Of a stretch of DNA of 34,746 nucleotides, positions 7,955 to 16,531 are shown one piece after another. The position numbers and the translations under genes were made by a program. Under the pieces are notes generated by a model. That model ran no database searches and was not told the origin of the DNA. It was given only the letters and a program-made list of their open reading frames with translations. The stretch is taken from the NCBI GenBank assembly GCA_028819775.1, contig JAPPKV010000029.1, positions 1-34,746 of the forward strand, written 5' to 3'. How positions within the stretch are numbered: position 1 is the stretch's first letter; each line of letters starts with the position of its first letter. This DNA is from Gammaproteobacteria bacterium (GTDB lineage Bacteria > Pseudomonadota > Gammaproteobacteria > Pseudomonadales > Azotimanducaceae_A).

Positions 7955-8960
7955 ACAATCCCACAGACGGTCGCTGCGTTTCACCGCGGCAGGCGTTCTT
8001 CTGTGCGCAATCGGTGGCGCGGTGTATTGGCATAGCGCTCCGAAACGCGATACCGAACCACCGGCGGGCCCCATGGCGCGAGCCGTCGACTCCTTGGGGG
8101 AGGCGTCCGTGTCTTCTAGCCAAATCCGCTCGCCGGATGTGCCCCACGCAAGTATTGCCGCTGAGGATATCGCAACGCTCGCCGAGCTCAGGGAAATGTG
8201 CCCCGACCCGTGGACCGAAGGCGTACCCGACGACTGCAGCGCGGCGCTGGCTGGACGATACGGGCGGGAGGGTATGCGCATGGTACGACCTCCTTACGAC
8301 GGCGGCGGGTGGGAACCGCCACCCGCCCCGCTACCGGTAGAAGTCCCATGGGAAGAGGCGTTCACAGACGTTGCGGGAGCCCGGCGAGCCGTTAAGGATG
8401 CGCTCGGGAAGCCGGAATGCGCCGCGTTCATCCTGTACGACTCGAAGGAGAAATTCGGAATAGCCGACGGTCGCGATGTTGAGGCGACGCCCCAACTGCG
8501 CGAGGTGTGCGCGGCGGACGGGGCCGCAAGACTCGCCATGGTGCACGCGGGTTGTGTGAAACTGCTGCGTAGGGCCGGCCGGCTCGACCTGTCGTTAGAG
8601 CGGCATCCCGATGACGAGGCAGCTGCGGCCGTGCTTCGGGAGCGTGACTCTGCGTATCGGCATGAAGCCAATTGGGTTTGGGCGGTCGAACATCTGGACG
8701 ATGACCCGACGCTGACGCTAGAGGAATACTGGCGTCGCCGCGACGAGATCGAGGACGAGCGCTTCCGCTTCGCGTGGCGCCGGCTCATGTGCCGCGCCGT
8801 GCCGCCGGAGGCCTTCGCGTTGTTGGACGCACTGCCCGAGCCCGGTCACGACATCCATCAAGGGCACCATCTGCGCCGGTACGCAGCCCGTCTCGGCAAC
8901 GAATGGGCGCTCGCGGTCGCCGAGCGAAACGAGGAGGAGGTTTGGGGACCGGTTGACTGA
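7944..8960 (+). CDS. Membrane-anchored extracytoplasmic protein of unknown function
   Basis: I do not recognise this protein. From GTG 7944 it has 338 residues: a basic start (AGRQSHRRS), one membrane helix at about 12-28, a Pro/acidic linker, then a mostly helical domain with several cysteines (in CPDPW, DDC, PECAAF, REVCAAD, AGCVKLL, RLMC), suitable for disulfides if exported. No catalytic motif is evident. The reading frame is open to 7587, but that part overlaps the zincin-like gene in another frame and is not needed. The 11-nt overlap with the zincin-like gene suggests that the two are made together, as protease with substrate/chaperone or as toxin with immunity protein; this is a guess from layout only. 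The end converges on hemW with a 33-bp gap. Confidence 0.6.
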   Translation: MAGRQSHRRSLRFTAAGVLLCAIGGAVYWHSAPKRDTEPPAGPMARAVDSLGEASVSSSQIRSPDVPHASIAAEDIATLAELREMCPDPWTEGVPDDCSAALAGRYGREGMRMVRPPYDGGGWEPPPAPLPVEVPWEEAFTDVAGARRAVKDALGKPECAAFILYDSKEKFGIADGRDVEATPQLREVCAADGAARLAMVHAGCVKLLRRAGRLDLSLERHPDDEAAAAVLRERDSAYRHEANWVWAVEHLDDDPTLTLEEYWRRRDEIEDERFRFAWRRLMCRAVPPEAFALLDALPEPGHDIHQGHHLRRYAARLGNEWALAVAERNEEEVWGPVD

Positions 8961-8993
8961 GAGTATGCGTTGTCGCGGCCGCGCTAGCCGAGC

Positions 8994-10103
8994 CTAAGCA
9001 AGGAAATGCGCCACGACCCCGTTTAGCTGGCGATATCCCCTTGCCGTCAACGCCAGTCGACCGGCTGACATCAGGCCCCAATCCTCCAATTCGGCCAACG
9101 TCTGAGCGATGACGTCGAATCCCAACCCGGTTCGTGCCTCGAATAGGTCGTTCTCCACACCGTCCACAAGGCGTAGCGCATTCATCATGAATTCGCCCCG
9201 CAGGTCTTCAGGAGGCACCGCGGCAGCCTGCCCGTCGCCGCCGTCCAGGTAGAGGCGCGGCTGGCTCGCCTTGGCCGTGCGGACCACCTCGCCATCGTCG
9301 TTCGTGAACTTGCCGTGGGCGCCGGCGCCGATGCCCATGTAGTCGCCGAATCGCCAGTAGTTCACGTTGTGTTGGCAGGGATGGCCGTCCCTGGCGAATG
9401 CGGATACCTCGTAGCGCCGGAACCCATGGCGTTCCAGCAACTCGATTCCCGCTTCTTCGATCTCGCAAGCCCGGTCGACGTCGGGTAGCCCCAGGGGCGG
9501 CCGGCGAGCGAATTCGGTCTTCGGCTCGATGGTGAGTTGGTACCAGGAGATGTGGTTCGGTTCCAGACGGATCGCCTCGGTGAGGTCATCGAGAGCCTCC
9601 GCGACGGTCTGGGTGGGCAGTGCATACATCAGGTCGAGGTTCAGGCTGTCGACGTCGGCTGCCTTGGCTTCCCGGGCAGCGTTGCCGATGTCGTCCGTAC
9701 CGTGGATTCGTCCGAGCAGGCTCAGGCGCGCCGAGTCGAAACTCTGCGCCCCGAGGGATACACGCGTGATGCCGGCACGGCGGTAGTCGGCGAAGTCGCC
9801 GCGCTCGATGGTTCCGGGGTTCGTCTCGAGGGTGACTTCCCGGGCGTCGGGCACACGGTCGAGCAGGACTCGGAAGGTCTCCGGCGAGAAAAGGCTGGGC
9901 GTGCCGCCGCCGAAGTACACGGTGGTGATGCGTCGATCGCCGAATCGTTCGAGTTCCCGTTCGAAGTCGTCGAGCAACGCCTTCCCGTACTCGGCCTCGC
10001 GCAGCGGTTCCTTCAGCGGATGCGAGTTGAAGTCGCAGTAGGGGCACTTGCGCACGCACCACGGGAAGTGGACATAGAGGCCCACTTCGGCAGGCGGCGT
10101 CAT
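8994..10103 (-). CDS. hemW: Heme chaperone HemW (radical SAM, coproporphyrinogen III oxidase-like)
   Basis: The 369-residue product has the radical-SAM cluster motif C16-VRK-C20-PY-C23, the SAM-binding FGGGTPSLF, and the HemW/HemN-family NLDLMYALPTQT. The C-terminal part has HNVNYWRFGDYMGIGAGAHG, the HNxxYW signature associated with HemW heme binding, and ends in a short winged-helix domain. HemW inserts heme into respiratory proteins rather than oxidising coproporphyrinogen; sequences like this are often mislabelled HemN. The start ATG 10103 overlaps the rdgB stop by 4 nt; the frame is open much further upstream through antisense of other genes. It is the last gene of the yggS-to-hemW cluster. 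Confidence 0.94.
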   Translation of the reverse strand: MTPPAEVGLYVHFPWCVRKCPYCDFNSHPLKEPLREAEYGKALLDDFERELERFGDRRITTVYFGGGTPSLFSPETFRVLLDRVPDAREVTLETNPGTIERGDFADYRRAGITRVSLGAQSFDSARLSLLGRIHGTDDIGNAAREAKAADVDSLNLDLMYALPTQTVAEALDDLTEAIRLEPNHISWYQLTIEPKTEFARRPPLGLPDVDRACEIEEAGIELLERHGFRRYEVSAFARDGHPCQHNVNYWRFGDYMGIGAGAHGKFTNDDGEVVRTAKASQPRLYLDGGDGQAAAVPPEDLRGEFMMNALRLVDGVENDLFEARTGLGFDVIAQTLAELEDWGLMSAGRLALTARGYRQLNGVVAHFLA

Positions 10104-10723
10104 TGGCGCGCGGACATCCCGCGGTTCTCCGCCAGCAGTCCGGCGAGCAGGCGGCATGCCTGGCCGCGATGGGACAGACGGTTCTTTTCCGCCAGAGGCA
10201 GTTGCGCGGACGTCTTCCCCAAGTTCGGAACCAGAAAGTATGGGTCGTAGCCGAAGCCGTTGACGCCCCGGGGCGAAGCAATGATCTCCCCGTGCCACCG
10301 GGCTGTTGCAACCACGGGGGCCGGGTCGGCGGGCGAGGCAATGTAGACGAGGCAGCAGGTGAAGTACGCAGCGCAGGGCGTGCGGGTTCCGAGTTCGCGC
10401 AGCAACTTGGTGTTGTTGTCGGCGTCGGTCGCATCCGCGCCGGCGTAGCGCGCGGAGTGAATGCCGGGCGCGCCGCCCAGGGACGGGACCACGAGGCCGG
10501 AGTCGTCGGCAATGGCCGCCAATCCGGATTGGCCGGCGGCGTGACGAGCCTTGCCCAGGGCGTTCTCGAGGAATGTGCAGGCGGTTTCGGGCGCCGCTTC
10601 GATGCCGAGTTCGCCCTGGGCCACCAGTTCGAAAGGAAGCCCGGCCAACGCCTCGGTGAGTTCCCTGACCTTGCCGGGGTTGCCCGTCGCGACAACGACA
10701 CGCGTTGGCGATTGGTCGACCAC
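10100..10723 (-). CDS. rdgB: Non-canonical purine NTP pyrophosphatase (dITP/XTP)
   Basis: This Ham1/RdgB-family enzyme hydrolyses dITP, ITP and XTP to monophosphates, preventing their incorporation into nucleic acids. The 207-residue protein has the N-terminal substrate motif VVVATGNPGKVREL, the catalytic ADDSGLVVPSLGGAPGIHSARYAG and the C-terminal GFGYDPYFL plus EKNRLSHRGQA. The start codon is GTG at 10723, directly abutting the TAG stop of the DUF4426 gene with no gap. The end overlaps hemW as ATGA. The same order (metW, DUF4426, rdgB, hemW) occurs in Pseudomonas. Confidence 0.95.
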   Translation of the reverse strand: MVDQSPTRVVVATGNPGKVRELTEALAGLPFELVAQGELGIEAAPETACTFLENALGKARHAAGQSGLAAIADDSGLVVPSLGGAPGIHSARYAGADATDADNNTKLLRELGTRTPCAAYFTCCLVYIASPADPAPVVATARWHGEIIASPRGVNGFGYDPYFLVPNLGKTSAQLPLAEKNRLSHRGQACRLLAGLLAENRGMSARQ

Positions 10724-11149
10724 CTACGCTTCCCGATAGAGCGCGTGCTGGAACCGAAAGGTCTCGGACCCGTGCTTCGGCAATTCGACGGTGATTTCGA
10801 AGCGCAGGTTCTCGGCGTTCTCGAAGTCGAATGCTGCCAAGTAGTAGATGGTGCCCTTGTCGTCGATCTCGCGGAAGTCGAGCTTCGTCGTCTGGTCGAG
10901 CAGGTTCTTGAACCGGCCCTTCACCGAGACCTTCTCTCCTTTTCCGGAGGGGCCGATCGCGGTGATGTTCACCAGGCCCTTGTTGCTTCCCCGCACGATC
11001 TCGTAGCGCTCGGCGATCTCGGCGGAAAGCACCGAGGCGTTGAACGCGATGTAGTGCACGCGCCAGTCGCCGAATCGCTTGTACTGCTCGGCGTACGCAG
11101 CACACACCAGGAGTAGCAAAATAGATGCTGCCTGGACAACCTTCTTCAT
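10724..11149 (-). CDS. DUF4426 periplasmic protein
   Basis: A 141-residue protein with a clear signal peptide: KK at residues 2-3, a hydrophobic core ASILLLLVCAA and a predicted cut after AYA, leaving EQYKRFGDWRVHY. It matches the DUF4426 family, found beside metW in Pseudomonas and other gammaproteobacteria, which typically starts its mature part with a DYxVHYxAFNS-like segment; here HYIAFNASVLSAEIAERY. The remaining sequence alternates beta strands (ENLRFEITVELP). The function is unknown. The ATG at 11149 overlaps the metW stop as ATGA, so it is co-translated with metW. Confidence 0.88.
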   Translation of the reverse strand: MKKVVQAASILLLLVCAAYAEQYKRFGDWRVHYIAFNASVLSAEIAERYEIVRGSNKGLVNITAIGPSGKGEKVSVKGRFKNLLDQTTKLDFREIDDKGTIYYLAAFDFENAENLRFEITVELPKHGSETFRFQHALYREA

Positions 11150-11748
11150 TGCGTAAGGGCCCGCCCGAGCCGGTAGAAGGCAATGGTGCCGAACAGGTTG
11201 CGCAGCGGGTTCAAACGACCTTGGACGCGGTAGTCGCCATCGACCACATGACGCTCGATGATCGGCAACCGCTTCGCCGTCACCAGACGCTCGAAGTCGT
11301 GGAAGGTGCACAGGTGGATGTTGGGCGTGTCGTACCACTGATGGGGCAGGTGGCTGGCGACGGGCATTCGGCCCAACGCGGCAAGGTGCAGTCGGCATCG
11401 CCAATGTCCGAAGTTCGGGAACGTGACCACGCACTCCTGGCCGATGCGCAGCATTTCGTCGATGAGTTCCGATGGGGACGCAACCGCCTGCAGCGTTTCG
11501 GTCATCACGACCATGTCGAAGCTCGAGTCCGGGAATCGCCCTAGGCCCTCGTCGAGGTCGTGCTCGATCACGTTGACCCCGGCGCGCACGCAGGCGCTGA
11601 TCTCCTTGGGATCCTTTTCGATGCCGTAGCCGTTGACACCCTTCTCGGCGGCGAGCCACTTGAGAAGCTCGCCGCTGCCGCAGCCAAGGTCCAACACCCG
11701 CGCCCCCGGATTGACGAGCGCGGCAATGATCTCCAGGTCGGGTCTCAT
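11146..11748 (-). CDS. metW: Methionine biosynthesis protein MetW (SAM-methyltransferase fold)
   Basis: MetW is the 200-residue partner of MetX in proteobacterial methionine synthesis; in several species it is needed for full homoserine O-acyltransferase activity. The product has a class I methyltransferase core (RVLDLGCGSGELLKWLA, NGYGIEKDP) and the MetW-specific VVMTETLQAVASPSELIDEMLRIG, FPNFGHWRCRLHL, and HQWYDTPNIHLCTFHDFE. Start ATG 11748 lies 5 nt after the metX stop, so metX and metW form one transcription and translation unit. Confidence 0.95.
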   Translation of the reverse strand: MRPDLEIIAALVNPGARVLDLGCGSGELLKWLAAEKGVNGYGIEKDPKEISACVRAGVNVIEHDLDEGLGRFPDSSFDMVVMTETLQAVASPSELIDEMLRIGQECVVTFPNFGHWRCRLHLAALGRMPVASHLPHQWYDTPNIHLCTFHDFERLVTAKRLPIIERHVVDGDYRVQGRLNPLRNLFGTIAFYRLGRALTQ

Positions 11749-11753
11749 GACGA

Positions 11754-12989
11754 CTACCCCGTTCGGGCCACCGCGTCGAGGTAGCCACCGAGCACATCGA
11801 AGTAGCGCTCGTTGGGAAGCAGGAAGGAGTCGTGCCCGTGGGGCGCGTCGACCTTCGCACTGACCACGTCCTTGCGGGCCTCGATCAAGGCGTCGACGAT
11901 CTCGTCGGAGCGTACCGGGGAGAATCGCCAGTCGGACAGGAACGAGAGCACCAGGAACTTCGCCTGGGTTTGCGCAAGCACGCGGACGAGGTCGCCGTCG
12001 AACTCCAAGGCCGGATCGAAGTAGTCCAGCGCCCGGGTCATGAGCAGGTAGGTGTTGGCGTCGAACCGTTCGGAGAACGAAGTTCCCTGGTAGTGGAGGT
12101 AGCTCTCCACCTGAAATTGCACATCCTGGGCCGATCCGATGTCTCCCGATTTCAGTTCGCGACCGAACCGGTCGCCCATGCTGTCGTCGGACAGGTAGGT
12201 CACGTGTCCGACCATCCGGGCGAGCATCAGGCCCTTTCGCGGAATCGCGTCGGCTTGGTGGTAGCGTCCTTCGTGGAACTCCGGGTCTGCGACGATAGCC
12301 TGCCGGGCGATCTCGTTGAATGCGATGTTCTGCGCCGAGAGCTTTGCGGCGGCGGCGATGACGATCGCGTGGCCGACCCGGCCCGGATAGTCGATCGCCC
12401 ATTGCAGAGCCTGCATGCCGCCCAGGCTGCCGCCGATGACCGCAGCGAAGCGCGAGATGCCCAAGACGTCGGCGAGCATCGCTTGGCTTTTCACCCAGTC
12501 CTTGACGGTCACGGTGGGAAATCGTTCACCGTAGGGTTCGCCGTTGGCGGGGTCGACGGTTCGAGGTCCGGTGCTGCCGCTGCAACCGCCGAGGTTGTTG
12601 AGTGCAACGACGAAGAACTTGGTCGTGTCGATCGGTTTGCCGGGGCCGATGCAGGTGTCCCACCATCCGGGCTTGGCGTCCTCCGCGGAGTGGTAGCCTG
12701 CGGCGTGATGGTCGCCGGACAGGGCGTGGCAGACGAGCACCGCGTTACCGCGGTCCTCGTCGAGTTCGCCATAGGTCTCGTAGACGAGGTCGAACCGCGG
12801 CAGTGTCTTCTGGCACTGCAGTTCGAAGGGCTCCTCGAAACGGGCTATGCACGGTTCGACCAGCCCGACAGAGCCCTCAGCGGGGGAGCGCGAGGGGCCT
12901 GCCCCTCGCATGGGAGAGCCCTCAGCCGGGGAGCGCGAGGGGCCAGCCTCTCGCCTGGGAGGGCCCTCGGAGTCCTTCAACCGCACCAC
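11754..12989 (-). CDS. metX: Homoserine O-acyltransferase MetX with repeat-encoded N-terminal extension
   Basis: MetX activates homoserine by O-acylation (acetyl or succinyl; not decidable by eye) for methionine synthesis. The alpha/beta-hydrolase core has [16 protein letters not shown], the nucleophile Ser in [12 protein letters not shown], the Asp in FLSDWRFSP and the His in DAPHGHDSF. The conserved family start corresponds to [12 protein letters not shown]. Upstream, residues about 8-40 are encoded by the 96-bp repeat at 12871-12966 (two copies of [11 protein letters not shown]), which related MetX proteins lack as far as I recall. Two starts are possible: GTG 12989 (411 aa, overlapping yggT by 13 nt) or ATG 12911, inside the repeat (385 aa, nearer family size, with GAGGG 7 nt upstream). 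Confidence 0.93.
   Translation of the reverse strand: MVRLKDSEGPPRREAGPSRSPAEGSPMRGAGPSRSPAEGSVGLVEPCIARFEEPFELQCQKTLPRFDLVYETYGELDEDRGNAVLVCHALSGDHHAAGYHSAEDAKPGWWDTCIGPGKPIDTTKFFVVALNNLGGCSGSTGPRTVDPANGEPYGERFPTVTVKDWVKSQAMLADVLGISRFAAVIGGSLGGMQALQWAIDYPGRVGHAIVIAAAAKLSAQNIAFNEIARQAIVADPEFHEGRYHQADAIPRKGLMLARMVGHVTYLSDDSMGDRFGRELKSGDIGSAQDVQFQVESYLHYQGTSFSERFDANTYLLMTRALDYFDPALEFDGDLVRVLAQTQAKFLVLSFLSDWRFSPVRSDEIVDALIEARKDVVSAKVDAPHGHDSFLLPNERYFDVLGGYLDAVARTG
12871..12966 (+). repeat. 96-bp intragenic palindromic element, copy A (in metX)
   Basis: Two tandem 45-nt units (12871-12915 and 12916-12960), each starting GAGCCCTCAG and containing GCGAGGGGC/GCCCCTCGC-type palindromes, end in GGGCCC (12961-12966). 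The first unit has a nearly perfect 20-nt palindrome (12890-12909); the second is degraded in its right half. The same structure (two 45-nt units plus GGGCCC) occurs at 26660-26755 in another gene. Here the element is antisense to metX and translated in frame. 45 and 96 are both multiples of three. Confidence 0.92.
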
Positions 12990-13543
12990 GATAGGTATTG
13001 GCAGGGCAGCACGACACCGATGACATAGCCTTGGATCAGCATCAACACCACGATGGTAATCATTGGCGAGAGGTCGATGCCGCCGAGCGGCGGAAGAATA
13101 CGTCGAGCCGGGGCGAGCAGCGGCTCGGCGAGTTCCCGGGCGATGATCGCCGCCGGCGAGTACACCTGTGGTGCGATCCAGCTCATGATGATGGACACGA
13201 AGATCGCCACCATGAATATGCCCACAACGAGGCTCAGCGTGGTACGCAGACCATCGGTCACGATCGCGAAGACCTCGATGGATAGCCCGGCTGACCAGAT
13301 GTGGAATGTGACGGCCAGCATGTGCGCCACCCAGGCCGTGACGAACGAGGCGAAGTCCAGGTTGCGGTAGGGACGCAGTACCTTGCGTACGGGATCCAAG
13401 ACCGGATTCGTGAACCGAACGATGCCTTCGGAGACCGGGTTGTAGAAGCTCGCGTGTACCGCCTGCAGGACGAAACGCAGCAGGAACAACAATGCAACGA
13501 CCCTTAGGACGAGCGTGACGACGAAGGTCAGTGGTTCACCCAT
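12977..13543 (-). CDS. yggT: YggT family integral membrane protein
   Basis: A 188-residue inner-membrane protein with two YggT repeats: the first around [23 protein letters not shown], the second around [26 protein letters not shown], each flanked by hydrophobic helices (about four in total). The exact role is unsettled; the family has been tied to osmotic stress and cell-division-related membrane functions in different organisms. A strong AAAGGAG precedes the ATG at 13543. It sits between proC and metX, as in Pseudomonas. The 104-bp gap to proC contains an AT-rich stretch (13598-13620) that may hold a promoter for yggT and the metX group. Confidence 0.9.
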   Translation of the reverse strand: MGEPLTFVVTLVLRVVALLFLLRFVLQAVHASFYNPVSEGIVRFTNPVLDPVRKVLRPYRNLDFASFVTAWVAHMLAVTFHIWSAGLSIEVFAIVTDGLRTTLSLVVGIFMVAIFVSIIMSWIAPQVYSPAAIIARELAEPLLAPARRILPPLGGIDLSPMITIVVLMLIQGYVIGVVLPCQYLSWCG

Positions 13544-13647
13544 CTGCCATGGACTCCTTTGAGGACTTGCTGTTCGAACCGTTGGCCATAGCCAAGTTGT
13601 TGATTTAAATTATCTATTGCGATTCTATCCGACCTTTGACCGACTCG

Positions 13648-14454
13648 TTAGCCGGGGTCGCCGGACAACTCGCGAGCCAATTCCCGGGACCGTTCGAACG
13701 CCCCCCGCACGGCGGCGTCGAGGGATTCGGAAAACGACCGTTCGCCAAGTATAGAGAGAGCCCGCGCTGTCGTCCCGCCCGGGGACGTAACCCGCGCCCG
13801 CAGTTCCGCCGGATCGTCACCGGTTGCCATGATCGCCGCGCCGCGGGCCGTGGCGACCACGAGTCGCTTGGCGGTCTCCGGATCGAGCCCGATGTTCGTC
13901 CCGGCGGCTGCCAGTGCTTCGATAACCGCGAAGAAGTAGGCGGGACCGCTACCGGAAAGCGCGGTCACCGCGTCGAGGTCGGTGTCGGTGTCGAACCAGA
14001 CGACTTCGCCTGCGACCCGAAGGATCGTCTCGGCCTCGTTTCGTTGGTCGGCGGTGACTGCGGCGTTAGCGATCAAGCCGCTTATGCCGGCCCCGACGAG
14101 GGCCGGGGTGTTCGGCATGCAGCGCACCAGGGCACGTCCGTTGCCCAGCCACTGTTCTATGGCGGCCATGGGAACGCCCGCGGCAATGGACACGACGAGT
14201 TGATCGTCGCGGATTCCGGGAGCGATTTCGCGGACGACTGTCTCGAGTACTTGTGGCTTGACCGCCAGCACCACCGTCGACGCCCCCCGAACGGCAACGG
14301 TATTGTCTGGAGTCGTCGAGACGGGTGGACCGAATCGCGCCCGCTGTTCGGCGACCGGTTCGGAGACCACCACGTCGTACGTACGCTGGGCCAGGCGGGT
14401 CGCCAGCGCGTAGGCCATGTTGCCGCCGCCGACGAAGGCGATGCGCCGCGTCAT
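13648..14454 (-). CDS. proC: Pyrroline-5-carboxylate reductase
   Basis: ProC reduces pyrroline-5-carboxylate to proline with NAD(P)H in the cytoplasm. The 268-residue protein has an N-terminal Rossmann motif IAFVGGGNMAYALA, the conserved VVLAVKPQ, VRCMPNTPALVGAG, and the substrate-binding TALSGSGPAYFFAVIEAL and VTSPGGTTARAL near the C-terminus. Length and domain order are normal. Its ATG overlaps the yggS stop by 4 nt, the standard yggS-proC pair. Confidence 0.96.
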   Translation of the reverse strand: MTRRIAFVGGGNMAYALATRLAQRTYDVVVSEPVAEQRARFGPPVSTTPDNTVAVRGASTVVLAVKPQVLETVVREIAPGIRDDQLVVSIAAGVPMAAIEQWLGNGRALVRCMPNTPALVGAGISGLIANAAVTADQRNEAETILRVAGEVVWFDTDTDLDAVTALSGSGPAYFFAVIEALAAAGTNIGLDPETAKRLVVATARGAAIMATGDDPAELRARVTSPGGTTARALSILGERSFSESLDAAVRGAFERSRELARELSGDPG

Positions 14455-15143
14455 GCGGGCACCCTTCGTCGAGCCGACGTTGGGCGTGGCCCGAAGATTG
14501 CCGTACCGATACGCACCATCGTTGCGCCCTCTTCAATCGCGATCTCGAAGTCGTCGGACATGCCCATCGACAGCGTGTCCCAGTGGTCGCCGGCGTCGTC
14601 CGCAAGGCCATCGAACAAGGATCGAAGTGCCCGGAAACTCGTCCGATGGTCACCATCGGCACGGGGAATGGCCATCAAACCGCGCAGTCGAAGACGCGAT
14701 AGGCCTCGAATATGGGTCAGGAGCGCAGGCAGGTCCGATGCCGCGACCCCCGCCTTCTGAGGCTCGGCGTCGATATTGACCTGGACGCAGATGTCGAGGG
14801 GGCGTTCCGCCGCCGCGTCGAGCCGGCTGGCGATCCGGGCGCGATCCACGGTATGGACCCAGTGGAAACGGCGGGCGATGTCACGGGTCTTGTTCGATTG
14901 GATGGCACCGATGAAGTGCCAGACGATGTCTAGACCCGACAAGGCGGTCATCTTGGCGACGGCTTCCTGGAGATAGTTCTCGCCAAAGTCCCGCTGACCT
15001 GCCTCGTAGGCCGCGTGCACCTCCCCTGCGCTTCGGGCCTTGGATACGGCAATCAGGTGCGCACGGCCTGGAGACCGGCTAGTCCGGCGTTCGGCTAGCC
15101 CGATGGCGGCGTTGACCGTCTCGATTCGCGTGCTGCAATCCAC
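14451..15143 (-). CDS. yggS: Pyridoxal phosphate homeostasis protein, YggS/PLPBP family
   Basis: A PLP-binding alanine-racemase-fold protein that buffers PLP and keeps amino acid and keto acid pools balanced; no enzymatic reaction is known. The 230-residue product has the PLP lysine in AVSKARSAGE, then RDFGENYLQEA, WHFIGAIQSNKTRDIA, and the phosphate-binding SMGMSDDFEIAIEEGATMVRIG. The start GTG 15143 fits the family length; the frame is open further upstream, antisense to pilT. It is divergent from pilT across 124 bp, which should hold promoters for both, but I see no clear hexamers. Confidence 0.94.
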   Translation of the reverse strand: MDCSTRIETVNAAIGLAERRTSRSPGRAHLIAVSKARSAGEVHAAYEAGQRDFGENYLQEAVAKMTALSGLDIVWHFIGAIQSNKTRDIARRFHWVHTVDRARIASRLDAAAERPLDICVQVNIDAEPQKAGVAASDLPALLTHIRGLSRLRLRGLMAIPRADGDHRTSFRALRSLFDGLADDAGDHWDTLSMGMSDDFEIAIEEGATMVRIGTAIFGPRPTSARRRVPA

Positions 15144-15267
15144 GACGCAGTTTAACCCGCAGTATCGGCACCGGGCGGGCCAATCAAGTGAATTTTCAGA
15201 AATCTCGCACAGCCGCATGGGCCATTGGCTGTCGTGCACGACGCACCACCGACGGTAGAGTTCACGC

Positions 15268-16350
15268 ATGGCAATTCCGGATCTGCTGGCCTCGGCCATC
15301 GAACGCGGTGCCTCGGACGTACATCTCTCCGCAGGCTTGCCGCCGCTGATACGCGTCGATGGCGACATCGAACCGCTGGTGTCCGAACCCGTGCACGCCT
15401 GCGAGCTCTCTGCATGGATCGAAGACGTGGCCACCGACAGAGATCGGCAGGACTTCGCCGAATGCCATGAAGCGGACTTCAGCTTGGCAGTGCCGGCGTT
15501 GGGCCGCTTCCGGGTAAACGTGTTCGAGTCCCGTCGCGGCCCCGGCGCCGTGTTCCGGACGGTGCCGGAATCCGTTCCGACGTTGCAGGACCTAGACCTC
15601 GGCCCGACGTTCCAGCAGATAGCCCAAGCACCGCGCGGCCTCGTCCTGGTCACGGGACCCACGGGATCGGGCAAGAGCACCACGCTCGCGGCGATGATCG
15701 ACTACGTCAACAAGACGCGTCGCGGGCACATACTGACGATCGAGGATCCCATCGAATTCGTTCACGAACCGAGGAAAAGCCTAGTCAACCAACGCGAGGT
15801 GGGCCGCGACACGTCGACGCTGTCCGGTGCCTTGCGCGCCGCGCTCCGGGAGGATCCCGACGTGATCCTGATCGGCGAACTACGCGATCTCGAGAGCATC
15901 CGGCTCGCACTCACCGCTGCCGAGACAGGTCACCTGGTATTCGCCTCGTTGCATACGCCATCGGCGCCGAAGGCCGTGGACCGGATACTTGCCGTGTTTC
16001 CGGCCGGCGAGAAGGAGACGATCCGCTCGATCCTGTCGGAGTCGCTACATGCGGTGATTTGGCAGACGCTCTTGAAGCGCGAGGGCGCCAGTAGTGGCCA
16101 AAGCGGCGGAGGCGGCACCGGACGCCGCATAGCGGTCCACGAAATCCTGGTCGCTACACCGGCTGTCCGAAACCTCATCCGAGAGCAGAAGATCGCCCAG
16201 ATCTACTCGGCGATGCAGACCTCGTCGGCGTCGGGCATGGAGACTCTGGATCAGTGCCTGCAGCGACTCGTGGCGAACGGCTCGGTCAGCGTCGAGACGG
16301 CACGTGCGAACGCCCGCTTTCCGAACGCCATACGTGGTGCAGGCCCGTAG
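15268..16350 (+). CDS. pilT: Type IV pilus retraction ATPase PilT
   Basis: PilT is the hexameric motor that retracts type IV pili for twitching motility and DNA uptake. The 360-residue protein has the N-terminal PAS-like domain (MAIPDLLASAIERGASDVHLSAG), Walker A GPTGSGKS (residues 130-137), the Asp box TIEDPIEFVH, Walker B-like DVILIGELRDLESIRLALTAAETGHL, the His box SLHTPSAPKAVDRI, and the PilT-type C-terminus with NLIREQKIAQIYSAMQT, matching PilT's AIRNLIRE motif. A Gly/Ser-rich insertion (about residues 269-282) lengthens the C-terminal part slightly. No other pilus gene is nearby, and pilU does not follow. The same pilT/yggS divergence occurs in Pseudomonas. Confidence 0.96.
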   Translation: MAIPDLLASAIERGASDVHLSAGLPPLIRVDGDIEPLVSEPVHACELSAWIEDVATDRDRQDFAECHEADFSLAVPALGRFRVNVFESRRGPGAVFRTVPESVPTLQDLDLGPTFQQIAQAPRGLVLVTGPTGSGKSTTLAAMIDYVNKTRRGHILTIEDPIEFVHEPRKSLVNQREVGRDTSTLSGALRAALREDPDVILIGELRDLESIRLALTAAETGHLVFASLHTPSAPKAVDRILAVFPAGEKETIRSILSESLHAVIWQTLLKREGASSGQSGGGGTGRRIAVHEILVATPAVRNLIREQKIAQIYSAMQTSSASGMETLDQCLQRLVANGSVSVETARANARFPNAIRGAGP

Positions 16351-16531
16351 CACGCGCCGGGACGGCTCTAGTGTGCCGCTTCCGAAGTAACAAGGCATCG
16401 AGTTGCACACGACACGTTGACGGGGACCATGCCTATGTTCCTGTTTTCCAAGGCGGCACTCCTCCATTTGCCTTGCGTCGGTGGCTTCCGAGACGATCTC
16501 AGCATTGTGAGATTGGTTCGGAATCTGAGCT

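Noticed and set aside
10103..11116. Plus-strand open frame of about 340 codons over rdgB and DUF4426
   Set aside because: Both minus-strand genes have clear family motifs, so this is a shadow of GC-rich codon bias.
11832..13028. Plus-strand open frame of about 400 codons over metX
   Set aside because: It is antisense to metX, without recognisable domains; its ALSRGARGA repeats are only the 96-bp element read in another frame.
15231..15242. 12-nt palindrome GTCGTGCACGAC upstream of pilT as an operator, and a sigma54 promoter there
   Set aside because: A 12-nt palindrome is weak evidence alone, and GG and GC are not at the -24/-12 spacing needed for sigma54.
16351..16531. Small gene in the pilT-ruvX gap
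   Set aside because: No open frame with a ribosome binding site or recognisable motif; short frames there lack codon bias.
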